Source: Ectothiorhodospiraceae bacterium (GTDB taxonomy: Bacteria; Pseudomonadota; Gammaproteobacteria; Nitrococcales; AK92). From it: a stretch of DNA of 7,279 bases. Location: positions 1-7,279 of the forward strand of contig JAJUFY010000108.1 of NCBI GenBank assembly GCA_029263635.1. Direction: 5' to 3'. A program made the position numbers and the translations under genes. The notes under the pieces were generated by a model. The model saw only the letters and a program-made list of their open reading frames with translations, was not told the DNA's origin and did no database searches. Positions 1 to 5,877 of the stretch are shown one piece after another (position 1 is the first letter of the stretch; every line of letters begins with the position of its first letter).

Positions 1-732
1 CCCCACCGAGCGCAAAAAATGGCCGTAGACGGCGCCGGCCAGCCCGGCGCCGACCGGGCTGGTGAGCAGCGGGAGGAGGAGGGCGGGGGGGGTGGAGCGG
101 ACGACCGGCGGGTGCGCCACCTGGTCTTCGCGGAGGGCGGGCAGGATCAGGCCGAACTTGGATTCGCCGATCTTCCAGAGGATTCCGCACACCGCCAGCA
201 TCAGCACCACGGCAATGTAGTAATTGATTACCCGGTCGTTGGTGATGCGCTGGACGCGGCGGATGCCAAGCTCGCCGCCGGTCAGCTCCGGCATGGCGAA
301 GAACAGGCTGACCAGAATGATGGGCAGCGCCAGCGTGGTCAGGCTCAGGTAGGCGCCGCGCAGCCGCAGGCAGAGCAGGCCGACCAGCGCGCCCAGCGCG
401 CCGGCCAGCAGGGCGCCGAGCGGGATGGTGACCAGCGGTGTAAGGCCGGCATGCACGTTGATCAGCGCCGAGGCATAGGCGGCGGCGCCGAAGAACAGCG
501 CATGGCCGAAGTTCACCTGGCCCGAATAGCCGGCCAGGAAGTCCCAGCTTGCCGCGAAGGTGGCGAGCAGGCTGGTCATGATCAGGATCCGCAGGATGTA
601 CGGATCGTCGGTGAACAGCGGCAGTGCCAGCAGGCCGAGGGCGAACAGCAGCACGATGATCCGGCTCGGCAGCACGAAGACCTCGGTGCGCAGGAAGGTC
701 AGTCCGCGGCGGACAAAGCGCATCACCGTCAT
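1..732 (-). CDS. livM: LivM-like permease of a branched-chain amino acid-type ABC importer (partial, 3' end outside window)
   Basis: Inner-membrane permease subunit of a HAAT-family ABC importer; it would pair with the LivH-like subunit encoded just upstream to form the translocation path. Only 244 codons lie in the window; full LivM proteins are usually about 300 residues or more, so the C-terminus lies beyond base 1. A basic N-terminus is followed by hydrophobic segments at about residues 25-40, 46-60, 75-92, 100-122, 128-145 and 168-186. Family hallmarks seen are GYSGQVNFGHALFFGAAAY (68-86), RGAYLSLTTLAL (125-136) and LTGGELGI (150-157). The ATG overlaps the livH stop by one base (TGATG), with GAGGAG just upstream inside the end of livH, so the two are probably translationally coupled. 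Odd point: the ATPase-coupling loop begins normally (ALREDQVA, 199-206) but continues HPPVV where AEAxGI-like residues are usual, beside a run of eight C in the coding strand. The family is clear; the substrate is unknown. Confidence 0.9.
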   Translation of the reverse strand, partial: MTVMRFVRRGLTFLRTEVFVLPSRIIVLLFALGLLALPLFTDDPYILRILIMTSLLATFAASWDFLAGYSGQVNFGHALFFGAAAYASALINVHAGLTPLVTIPLGALLAGALGALVGLLCLRLRGAYLSLTTLALPIILVSLFFAMPELTGGELGIRRVQRITNDRVINYYIAVVLMLAVCGILWKIGESKFGLILPALREDQVAHPPVVRSTPPALLLPLLTSPVGAGLAGAVYGHFLRSVG

Positions 733-1601
733 CAGCGCTCCTCCTCGAAGGCGATGCCGAACAGGCCTTCCGGCCGGACCACCAGTACCAGCACCATGAT
801 CGACAGCGCCACGGCGGACTTCAGGAAGGAGCCGGCCGGCAGCAGGAACACCGTAGAAGTCTCGACATAGCCGATGATCAGGGCGCCGATGACGCTGCCC
901 TTGAGGCTGCCGAGCCCGCCCAGCACCACGATGGCCAGCACCGTGATCAGCGGGTCCAGCCACATCAACGGGTCGACCACGAACAGCGGCGCCACCACCA
1001 CGCCGGCGATGGCCGCCAGCCCCACCGAGATCCCCATGGTCCACAGCGCGACGTGCCGCACATTCATGCCCATCAGGTTGGCGACCTCGCGATCCTCGGC
1101 GGTGGCGCGGATGGCGAGCCCCAGCCGGGTCTTGGCGAGCAGCAGCCATACGCCCACCAGCGTGACGGCGACGATGACCAGGGTCAGCAGCTGCTGGTTG
1201 GTCATGCGCACCCCGGCCAGCTGCGAGTAACCGTCGATCAGCGAGGGGATGCTCAGGTAGTGGCCGCCGAAGCCGATGATCATCAGCTCCTGGAAGATGG
1301 CGGCGAGGGCGATGGTGCTGATCAGCACGGCTGTTTCATGCTCGCGCACCGGCTCGATCACCAGCCGGTAGCTGAGCAGGCCCAGGATGGTGACCGCGAT
1401 CACCGCGGCGACGATGGCCAGCCAGGCCGGCCAGCCCCACAGGTGGCCGAGCACGTACACCAGATAGGCGGCCACCATGTAGAAGGCGGTATGGGTGATG
1501 TTGACGATGCGGGCGACGCCGAAAATCAGCGAGAACCCTACCGCCAGCAGCGCATAGACGCCGCTGTTGATCAGGCCGGTGATGAGGATGTCCTGGAGCA
1601 T
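732..1601 (-). CDS. livH: LivH-like permease of a branched-chain amino acid-type ABC importer
   Basis: Inner-membrane permease of 289 residues, the usual LivH length, and almost entirely hydrophobic. Hallmarks are the N-terminal INSGVYALLAVGFSLIFGVA (11-30) followed by RIVNITHTAFYMVAAY, the cytoplasmic EAA-type loop AIRATAEDREVANLMGMN (163-180) that docks the ATPases, VLGGLGSLKGSVIGALIIG (226-244), and RPEGLFG (276-282) near the C-terminus. It follows the binding-protein gene after an 89-base gap and overlaps livM by one base, so the three genes probably form one transcript. The ATG at 1601 fits the conserved N-terminus, although its ribosome binding site is weak (only AAGG about 10 bases upstream), which may lower its output relative to the binding protein. 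The transported compound (branched-chain amino acids, other amides or amino acids, or aromatic acids) cannot be told from the sequence. Confidence 0.93.
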   Translation of the reverse strand: MLQDILITGLINSGVYALLAVGFSLIFGVARIVNITHTAFYMVAAYLVYVLGHLWGWPAWLAIVAAVIAVTILGLLSYRLVIEPVREHETAVLISTIALAAIFQELMIIGFGGHYLSIPSLIDGYSQLAGVRMTNQQLLTLVIVAVTLVGVWLLLAKTRLGLAIRATAEDREVANLMGMNVRHVALWTMGISVGLAAIAGVVVAPLFVVDPLMWLDPLITVLAIVVLGGLGSLKGSVIGALIIGYVETSTVFLLPAGSFLKSAVALSIMVLVLVVRPEGLFGIAFEEER

Positions 1602-1647
1602 GGGAGCTGCGCCTTGGTGTGGTCGTACCGGGACGGTGCCAGGCCGA

Positions 1648-1680
1648 GCCGGCGGAGGAGCGTCCGGATCCCCCGCCGGC
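1648..1680 (-). promoter_or_regulatory. GC-rich intercistronic hairpin between the binding-protein and livH genes
   Basis: A perfect 8-base inverted repeat (GCCGGCGG at 1648-1655, CCGCCGGC at 1673-1680) encloses a 17-base loop. It begins 11 bases past the stop of the binding-protein gene. No T run follows on the minus strand, so it does not look like an intrinsic terminator. Hairpins in this position often protect the upstream message or attenuate read-through, giving more binding protein than permease; that role here is inference. In DNA this GC-rich the repeat could be chance. Confidence 0.35.
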
Positions 1681-1690
1681 CGCCGCTACG

Positions 1691-2947
1691 CTATTTCCGC
1701 TCCGGGAAGCGGAAAGCCTGCATGCCCTCGTACGACACGCCCTGCCAGCCGTTCGGCCAGAACGGAACCTTCTTGCCGTCCTGCCACTGCACGGCCAGCC
1801 CGGTGACGAAACCGGGGCCCCAGGTGGGATCGTGGAATTCGTCGAACTTGAGGTTGCCTGCGGCGCTGCGGAAGGTGGTCTTCTCCATGTGGGCAACCAG
1901 CTCGTCGGCGTCGATGGTGCCGGTGGCCTCGATCGACTCCCGCAGCAGCATGATGGCGTCGTAGGTCGCTGCCGTGTACGCCGGTGCTTCGCCGAAGCGC
2001 TTCTCGAAGGCTTCGATGAAGGGCAGCGTCTCTTCGGTAATGGCGACCGGCGCGTAGGTGTCGAGAGTGGAGATGTAGTTGGCCTGGCCGGCGGTAGCCT
2101 GCCAGAAGCCTTCCTTCTGCGCCTCGACGTTGATGCCGAACGGCACGGCGGTGAGCTTCATCTCGCCGACCTGGCGGCCGAGGACGATGCCGACCGGCCC
2201 GGACAGCGCGGTGAAGATGATGTCGGTATTGGCGCGGTTGATGGCCGACAGCTCTGCGGTGACGTCGGTGGCGACGGCCGACGGGCGCCAGGTGCCGACC
2301 ACCTCCATGCCCAGCTTCGGCAGGTTCTGCTGCGCGGCCTGCACGATCGGATCGGCCCAGACGGCGCGTTCGGCGAGTATGGCGACGCGGACCTTGTCGT
2401 GCCCGAGCTTGCTGCGCAGTTCCTGGGCGATGGTGCCGAGCACGGCGAAGATCTGCTTGCCGAGGTCGGCCGACTTGGTCGGCGCCACCCGGAACCAGTA
2501 CTTGTAGCGGTCGTAGTCGTCCTTGACCCGGGTGCCCAGCTCGCCATGGGCCGCACCCACGCCGAGGAAGATCTTCTCGTAGTCCATCGCCACGTCCTGC
2601 ATGGCGAGTACCGCCTCGCTGCGGAAGCCGCCGATGACGAAGTCGGCCTTGTTGCGGGTGATGGCGCGTTCCATGGCGTTGGTGGCATCGGAGACGCTGA
2701 GCATCTCGTTGGATTCCACCTGGATCAGCTCGATCGGCCGCTTTTCCTTGCCGACCTGGATGCCGCCCTTCCCGTTGATCTGGTCGCTCGCCAGTTGGGC
2801 GCCGCGCCACTGGTTCTCGCCCTGGATGAAGCCCATGGGGCCGATGATGGCGATCCGGATCGGATCGGCTGCGACGGCGGTACCGCCGATCAGGGCCAGC
2901 GCTATCGCCAGCCAGCTTCTGAGAATGGGGGACACACGCGCGACCAT
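1691..2947 (-). CDS. Periplasmic substrate-binding protein of the Liv-type ABC importer (LivK-like)
   Basis: Exported solute-binding protein of 418 residues from the leucine/isoleucine/valine-binding (Peripla_BP_6-like) fold; it captures the substrate in the periplasm and delivers it to the LivH/LivM pair encoded downstream. Residues 1-26 form a signal peptide: basic start (MVARVSPILR), hydrophobic core, and an AVA cleavage site before ADP. The mature part opens with the typical first strand IRIAIIGPMG and the helix WRGAQLASDQIN, and later shows VIGGFRSEAVLAMQ and YAPVAITEETLPFIEAFEKR, matching the two-lobed family pattern. It is somewhat longer than classic LivK (about 370). The start at 2947 was chosen because GGAGGAG lies 6 bases upstream and the signal peptide follows at once; the frame stays open 40 codons further up, but that extension has no such signals and would bury the signal peptide. 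The ligand is unknown, so no specific symbol is given. Confidence 0.92.
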   Translation of the reverse strand: MVARVSPILRSWLAIALALIGGTAVAADPIRIAIIGPMGFIQGENQWRGAQLASDQINGKGGIQVGKEKRPIELIQVESNEMLSVSDATNAMERAITRNKADFVIGGFRSEAVLAMQDVAMDYEKIFLGVGAAHGELGTRVKDDYDRYKYWFRVAPTKSADLGKQIFAVLGTIAQELRSKLGHDKVRVAILAERAVWADPIVQAAQQNLPKLGMEVVGTWRPSAVATDVTAELSAINRANTDIIFTALSGPVGIVLGRQVGEMKLTAVPFGINVEAQKEGFWQATAGQANYISTLDTYAPVAITEETLPFIEAFEKRFGEAPAYTAATYDAIMLLRESIEATGTIDADELVAHMEKTTFRSAAGNLKFDEFHDPTWGPGFVTGLAVQWQDGKKVPFWPNGWQGVSYEGMQAFRFPERK

Positions 2948-3021
2948 CGAAACTCCTCCCTGTGGATCGGTTCCACTCGTTCTTGGTGCGGAAAGTGCAG
3001 ACCCGCTGCCGGAATTCCCAT

Positions 3022-3107
3022 TACTGAAAGTAGATCGCGCAATGCCGTAGCGCAAGGCGACGGACACGGCAGGGCGCCGGCCTAACTTCCTGTCGGTACT
3101 GAAAAGT
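3022..3107. repeat. Imperfect direct repeat pair in the divergent spacer
   Basis: TACTGAAAGT (3022-3031) and TACTGAAAAGT (3097-3107) are same-strand copies differing by one A; their starts are 75 bases apart, about seven DNA turns. The pair could be an operator for a regulator of one of the divergent genes, but two short AT-rich words in 279 bases may be coincidence. Confidence 0.2.
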
Positions 3108-3171
3108 TCCGCCTCCCGGGGATTTCTTGCCTGTACCCGGCCTGCGATTGCCCGGGCAGCGCTTTCATGAA

Positions 3172-3200
3172 TTGGGAAATCCGGTCGCCATCCATAGCTT
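3172..3200 (+). promoter_or_regulatory. Weak sigma70-like promoter candidate for the nuclease gene
   Basis: TTGGGA (3172-3177) and TAGCTT (3195-3200) are spaced by 17 bases and lie 26 bases upstream of the chosen nuclease start. The -35 keeps TTG and the final A; the -10 keeps only the leading TA and final T. The position suits a short leader, but the match is poor. Confidence 0.25.
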
Positions 3201-3226
3201 TCTCAGAATATTCGGAAGCTCAAAAA

Positions 3227-4000
3227 ATGTTGCGACCACTGATGCGATTGCTGGCCTTGGCGCTGTTCGGTCTGGTCACCGCGGCCAATGCCGGCTATAC
3301 CGGCTGCCCATCCCATTACGCAGCCGGCTCGGCGCCCGAGTTCATCAACCAGCAGCTGGCCGTCAAAGCCCGCGAGATCTGCTACAGCCAATTCGGCCTC
3401 ATGCACTCGGGCATCAGCCGCACGCCGCTGTGGGCGGCCGAGCATCTGACCGCCGCCGAGCTGGAGCAGGCCGACACCATCCGCCGCAAGAACGCCTTCC
3501 ATGCCGATCCGCACCTGCCCGAGGATGAGCAGGCGGAGCTGCGCGATTACGCCCGCTCGGGCTTCGACCGCGGACACATGGTCCCGGCCGGCAACATGCC
3601 GACCCCGCAGGCGCAGTACGAGAGCTTCTCGCTGGCCAACATCGTGCCCCAGAATCCCCGCAACAATCAGCGGCTCTGGGCCGGGATCGAAGCGGCCGTG
3701 CGGCGCCTGGCAATGGAGCAGGGGGAGCTCTATATCCTGACCGGCCCCCTGTTCCTCGGCGCCGAGCTGCAGCGGGTCGGCGGCCGGGTGCTGGTGCCCA
3801 CCCATATCTACAAGCTGGTCTACGATCCAAAGCAGCAGCGGGCCGCCGCCTATCTGGTCGAGAACATCGCGACCGATGCCTATCGGGTGGTGACCGTGGA
3901 GGAACTGGAGCGGCTGGCCGGCATCACCTTTCTGCCGGGGCTGCCGGCGGCGGTCAAAGCCCTCAAGCTGGAGCTGCCGGCACCGCGCCGGCGTGGCTAG
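3227..4000 (+). CDS. Exported DNA/RNA non-specific endonuclease (NUC/EndoG family, DRGH active site)
   Basis: Sugar-non-specific nuclease of 257 residues, expected to cut DNA and RNA with Mg2+. Residues 1-22 form a signal peptide (MLRPLMRLLALALFGLVTAA then NA, cleavage after ANA), so the enzyme should act in the periplasm or outside the cell. The beta-beta-alpha-metal active site is intact: DRGHM at 114-118 with general-base H117, then the metal-binding asparagine N147 in NNQRLW and E155 eight residues later, the spacing I recall for EndoG and Serratia nuclease. GELYILTGPLF (166-176) is another typical segment. The mature protein has only two cysteines, C27 and C52, which could form a disulfide. 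I chose the ATG at 3227 over one 20 codons upstream because GGAAG precedes it and the signal peptide starts at once. Its stop overlaps the ribosome binding site of the next gene. Likely uses are nucleic-acid scavenging or degradation of incoming DNA; the sequence does not decide. Confidence 0.93.
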   Translation: MLRPLMRLLALALFGLVTAANAGYTGCPSHYAAGSAPEFINQQLAVKAREICYSQFGLMHSGISRTPLWAAEHLTAAELEQADTIRRKNAFHADPHLPEDEQAELRDYARSGFDRGHMVPAGNMPTPQAQYESFSLANIVPQNPRNNQRLWAGIEAAVRRLAMEQGELYILTGPLFLGAELQRVGGRVLVPTHIYKLVYDPKQQRAAAYLVENIATDAYRVVTVEELERLAGITFLPGLPAAVKALKLELPAPRRRG

Positions 4001-4011
4001 GAAGAGATCCC

Positions 4012-4260
4012 ATGGAAACGATACGTCCGTTCGAGAACGAAGCCGAGTCGCTGCAGATCGACGAGCTGACGATCGAGAACCGCCTCGACCGCATCGCCAT
4101 CTACGGCAACATCGAAATCACCCGCGACAAGCGCGGCCTGGAACGCGCCCGCCAGCTGCAGCGGCTGCTCGATGACACCGTGCGGGCGCTGGAGGCCGAG
4201 GACCTGCCGGAGACGGTGCAAACCATCCCGCCAGACAAGGTGCCGAACCCGTTCGGATAG
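4012..4260 (+). CDS. Small acidic protein of unknown function, coupled to the nuclease gene
   Basis: An 82-residue protein with no signal peptide or membrane segment, so probably cytoplasmic. It starts 11 bases after the nuclease stop, and its ribosome binding site AGGAAGAG (3999-4006) overlaps that stop, which supports co-translation. It is acidic (18 D/E against 11 K/R). A predicted strand (DRIAIYGNIEITRDK, 26-40) is followed by a charged amphipathic helix (about 42-64, GLERARQLQRLLDDTVRALE) and a proline-rich tail ending NPFG. It resembles conserved hypothetical proteins I recall from Gammaproteobacteria with a similar strand, helix and NPF ending, but I know of no function. Its coding nature is supported by the good start signal, the position between a gene and a terminator, and codon use like its neighbours. 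A role as a partner or inhibitor of the nuclease is only a guess from the linkage. Confidence 0.85.
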   Translation: METIRPFENEAESLQIDELTIENRLDRIAIYGNIEITRDKRGLERARQLQRLLDDTVRALEAEDLPETVQTIPPDKVPNPFG

Positions 4261-4270
4261 GCCCGCAACG

Positions 4271-4304
4271 AAAAAAGCCCAGGTCGTCGGACCTGGGCTT
4301 TTTT
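4271..4304. terminator. Bidirectional intrinsic terminator shared by the nuclease operon and tRNA-Asn
   Basis: A perfect 9-base stem (GCCCAGGTC at 4277-4285, GACCTGGGC at 4290-4298) closes a GTCG loop. Six A precede it and six T follow it, so each strand reads hairpin then T run. It starts 10 bases after the stop of the small acidic gene and lies 5 bases past the 3' end of the convergent tRNA-Asn gene, so it can end both transcripts. Confidence 0.93.
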
Positions 4305-4309
4305 GTGCT

Positions 4310-4385
4310 TGGCTCCCCGGGACGGGCTCGAACCGCCGACCCGGTGATTAACAGTCACCTGCTCTACCGACTGAGCTACCGGGGA
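4310..4385 (-). tRNA. tRNA-Asn (anticodon GTT)
   Basis: A complete 76-base tRNA with encoded CCA. The parts read acceptor TCCCCGG, TA, D arm GCTC/GAGC around AGTCGGTA, anticodon stem GGTGA/TCACC around the loop CTGTTAA (anticodon GTT at 4352-4350), a 5-base variable region GGGTC, T arm GGCGG/CCGTC (one G-T pair) around TTCGAGC, acceptor CCGGGGA, discriminator G, then CCA. U33, the purine at 37 and the G73 discriminator fit asparagine. It is transcribed on its own from the promoter just upstream and ends at the shared terminator. No copy of its 3' end is seen elsewhere in the window, so there is no sign that an element has integrated here. Confidence 0.98.
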
Positions 4386-4405
4386 GTAGTCGTTGCGAGG
4401 CCGCT

Positions 4406-4433
4406 ATTCTACCGTTTTAGCGCAGAGCGTCAA
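4406..4433 (-). promoter_or_regulatory. Strong sigma70-type promoter of tRNA-Asn
   Basis: On the minus strand TTGACG (4433-4428), a 16-base spacer and TAGAAT (4411-4406) give five of six matches at each hexamer. The predicted start is about 13-15 bases before the tRNA 5' end. The sequence after the -10 (AGCGGCCTCG) is a GC-rich discriminator, as in stringently controlled stable-RNA promoters; that regulation is inferred. Confidence 0.88.
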
Positions 4434-4565
4434 CCGGGCCGCTACGCCTTCTGATGCGGACTGGGGCAAAGATCACGATCCTAAGCCTGCCCGGCTCGGA
4501 GAGCGCGGTCAGTGCCTGTTCCGGCAGGCGTGGGACAGCGAGTCGCGCAGCTCGGGTTGCAAATG

Positions 4566-4590
4566 AAAAACGGGCGCCGGATGGCGCCCG
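4566..4590 (-). terminator. Intrinsic terminator of the aspartate aminotransferase gene
   Basis: A perfect 8-base stem (CGGGCGCC / GGCGCCCG, 4571-4590) has a 4-base loop; on the minus strand it is followed by TTTTTCATTT. It begins 27 bases after the aminotransferase stop. There is no T run on the plus side, so it works in one direction and keeps the aminotransferase message separate from the tRNA promoter downstream. Confidence 0.9.
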
Positions 4591-4617
4591 TCGGCGAATG
4601 TGATCGAGTGGGGCTGC

Positions 4618-5796
4618 TTACGCCAGCGCCTGCTCGATCCGGTCCATGGCCTTCTCCAGGTTGGCCATGCTGGTGGCGTAGGAGATCCGGGCGTAGCCCT
4701 CCAAGCCGAAGGCGGAACCCGGCACCAGCGCCACGCCGGCCTTGATCAGGTGGTCGGCGAAGGCCAGGTCGTTTTCCAGGCCGAGGTTCTTGATTGCCTG
4801 CTCGACGTTGGGGAAGGCGTAGAAGGTGCCCTGTGCCGGCAGGCAGCTGACGCCCCGCATCTTGTTGAGCCGGCCGACCACGTAGTCATGCCGTTCCTTG
4901 AAAGCCTTGAGCATGGGCTTGATCACGCCCTGGTCGCCGTTCAGCGCCTCGACCGCCGCCGCCTGGGCCACGGAGACCGGGTTCGAGGTGCTCTGGCCCT
5001 GGATCTTGCTCATGGCGGCAATGACCTGCTGCGGGCCGGCGGCGTAGCCGATGCGCCAGCCGGTCATGGCATAGGCCTTGGAGACCCCGTTGACGACGAT
5101 GGTGCGGTCCTTGAGCTCCGGGCAGGCGTTGACGATGTTTACGAACGGCTCGTCCGTCCAGAGGATGTGCTCGTAGATGTCGTCGGTGACGATCAGGATC
5201 TGCGGATGCCGCAGCAGCACCTCGCCCAGCGCCGCCAGCTCGGCCCTGGTATAGGCCACGCCGGTCGGGTTGGAGGGGCTGTTGAGCATGAACAGCTTGC
5301 TGCGCGGGGTGATCGCCGCTTCCAGCTGTTCGGGGGTGATCTTGAAACCCTGCTCCTGGCCGGCCGTGATGACCACCGGCTTGGCGTCGCACAGCATGGC
5401 CATGTCGGTGTAGGACACCCAGTAGGGCGCCGGGACGATGATCTCGTCGCCGCTGTCCAGCACGGCGGCCATGATGTTGTAGAGCGAGTGCTTGGCGCCG
5501 ACCGACACCAGGATCTGCTTGAGATCGTAGTCGAGGTCGTTCTCGCGCTGGAACTTGGCCTGAATGGCCTTCTTCAGGGCCGGTGTGCCGTCGACCGCGG
5601 TGTACTTGGTCTGGCCGTCCTGGATCGCTTTGATCGCTGCTGCCTTGATATGCTCGGGTGTGTCGAAGTCAGGCTCGCCCGCGCCCAGGCCGATGATGTC
5701 CTGGCCAGCGGCCTTAAGCTCTGCGGCCTTGGCGGTGACCGCCAGCGTGGGGGAGGGCTTGATCCGCTGAACCCGGTTCGCCAACTGAATGTCCAA
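4618..5796 (-). CDS. aatA: Class I aspartate aminotransferase (subgroup Ib-type), TTG start
   Basis: PLP enzyme of 392 residues that exchanges amino groups between aspartate and 2-oxoglutarate in the cytoplasm; some members of this subgroup also aminate prephenate to arogenate. Seen in order: RIKPSPTLAV (11-20), GLGAGEPDFDTP (36-47), the SPSNPTG loop with N176, DDIYEH with D205 and Y208 that hold the PLP ring, SKAYAMTGWRIGY with the Schiff-base lysine K240 and phosphate-binding R248, and ARISYAT with R370 for the substrate carboxylate. All key residues are present and the length is normal. The start is TTG at 5796: AGGAGG lies 6 bases upstream and the reading LDIQLANRVQRIKPS matches the usual N-terminus. 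The frame stays open far upstream, antisense to uvrB, but no start there has such a site. The gene is monocistronic, divergent from uvrB, and ends at its own terminator. Aspartate against aspartate/prephenate activity cannot be separated here. Confidence 0.94.
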   Translation of the reverse strand: MDIQLANRVQRIKPSPTLAVTAKAAELKAAGQDIIGLGAGEPDFDTPEHIKAAAIKAIQDGQTKYTAVDGTPALKKAIQAKFQRENDLDYDLKQILVSVGAKHSLYNIMAAVLDSGDEIIVPAPYWVSYTDMAMLCDAKPVVITAGQEQGFKITPEQLEAAITPRSKLFMLNSPSNPTGVAYTRAELAALGEVLLRHPQILIVTDDIYEHILWTDEPFVNIVNACPELKDRTIVVNGVSKAYAMTGWRIGYAAGPQQVIAAMSKIQGQSTSNPVSVAQAAAVEALNGDQGVIKPMLKAFKERHDYVVGRLNKMRGVSCLPAQGTFYAFPNVEQAIKNLGLENDLAFADHLIKAGVALVPGSAFGLEGYARISYATSMANLEKAMDRIEQALA

Positions 5797-5802
5797 AGTA
5801 GG

Positions 5803-5808
5803 CCTCCT
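5803..5808 (-). promoter_or_regulatory. Perfect Shine-Dalgarno that fixes the TTG start of the aminotransferase
   Basis: The minus strand reads AGGAGG, six bases, then TTG GAC ATT CAG. No ATG or GTG in this frame lies at a useful distance, and the conserved protein N-terminus begins right here. Confidence 0.85.
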
Positions 5809-5845
5809 GTCGTCTTTTCGCGCCGGCCCGCTTGACCGGGCGCAT

Positions 5846-5873
5846 ATCATACGGGAAACCCTTTGGCCGCAAA
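5846..5873 (-). promoter_or_regulatory. Candidate promoter of the aminotransferase gene
   Basis: On the minus strand TATGAT (5851-5846) is a good -10 with five of six matches; a weak -35 (TTTGCG, 5873-5868) lies 16 bases upstream. Transcription would start about 40 bases before the TTG codon. The region ends 4 bases before the uvrB start codon, so any uvrB promoter in the spacer must overlap it. I see no clear uvrB hexamer pair and no CTGT-N8-ACAG LexA box. Confidence 0.4.
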
Positions 5874-5877
5874 AACC

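Larger units (their letters stand above)
2948..3226. other. Divergent intergenic spacer between the importer operon and the nuclease gene
   Basis: This 279-base stretch must carry promoters for both divergent transcripts. On the minus strand the only clear element is the GGAGGAG ribosome binding site of the binding-protein gene at 2954-2960. I see no strong sigma70 hexamer pair for the importer. The sequence holds an imperfect direct repeat (TACTGAAAGT at 3022, TACTGAAAAGT at 3097) and a GGAATTCC palindrome at 3011-3018. No RNA gene or short coding frame with a convincing start was found. Confidence 0.5.

Noticed and set aside
19..870. A plus-strand open frame of 283 codons opposite livM and livH.
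   Set aside because: It is a shadow of two clear permease genes and is made of glutamine, glycine and alanine runs expected from reversed hydrophobic codons.
3039..3055. A possible sigma54-like site on the minus strand (TTGCGC and TTGC) upstream of the binding-protein gene.
   Set aside because: The essential GG of the -24 element is missing and the spacing is off by one, so it does not meet the GG-N10-GC rule.
2948..3067. A 40-residue N-terminal extension of the binding protein.
   Set aside because: The signal peptide starts at 2947 directly behind GGAGGAG; an upstream start would place 40 polar residues before it.
1619..3085. A plus-strand open frame of 488 codons opposite the binding-protein gene.
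   Set aside because: It mirrors a gene with a signal peptide, strong SD and family motifs; the translation is biased to G, D, A and R without recognisable features.
4310..4385. tRNA-Asn as the attachment site of a genomic island holding the nuclease pair.
   Set aside because: No integrase, no repeated tRNA 3' fragment and no change in base composition is seen on either side.
4441..4565. A hidden small gene or RNA between the tRNA promoter and the aminotransferase terminator.
   Set aside because: Only a short imperfect hairpin (GCCTG/CAGGC) is seen; no start with a ribosome binding site and no promoter-terminator pair.
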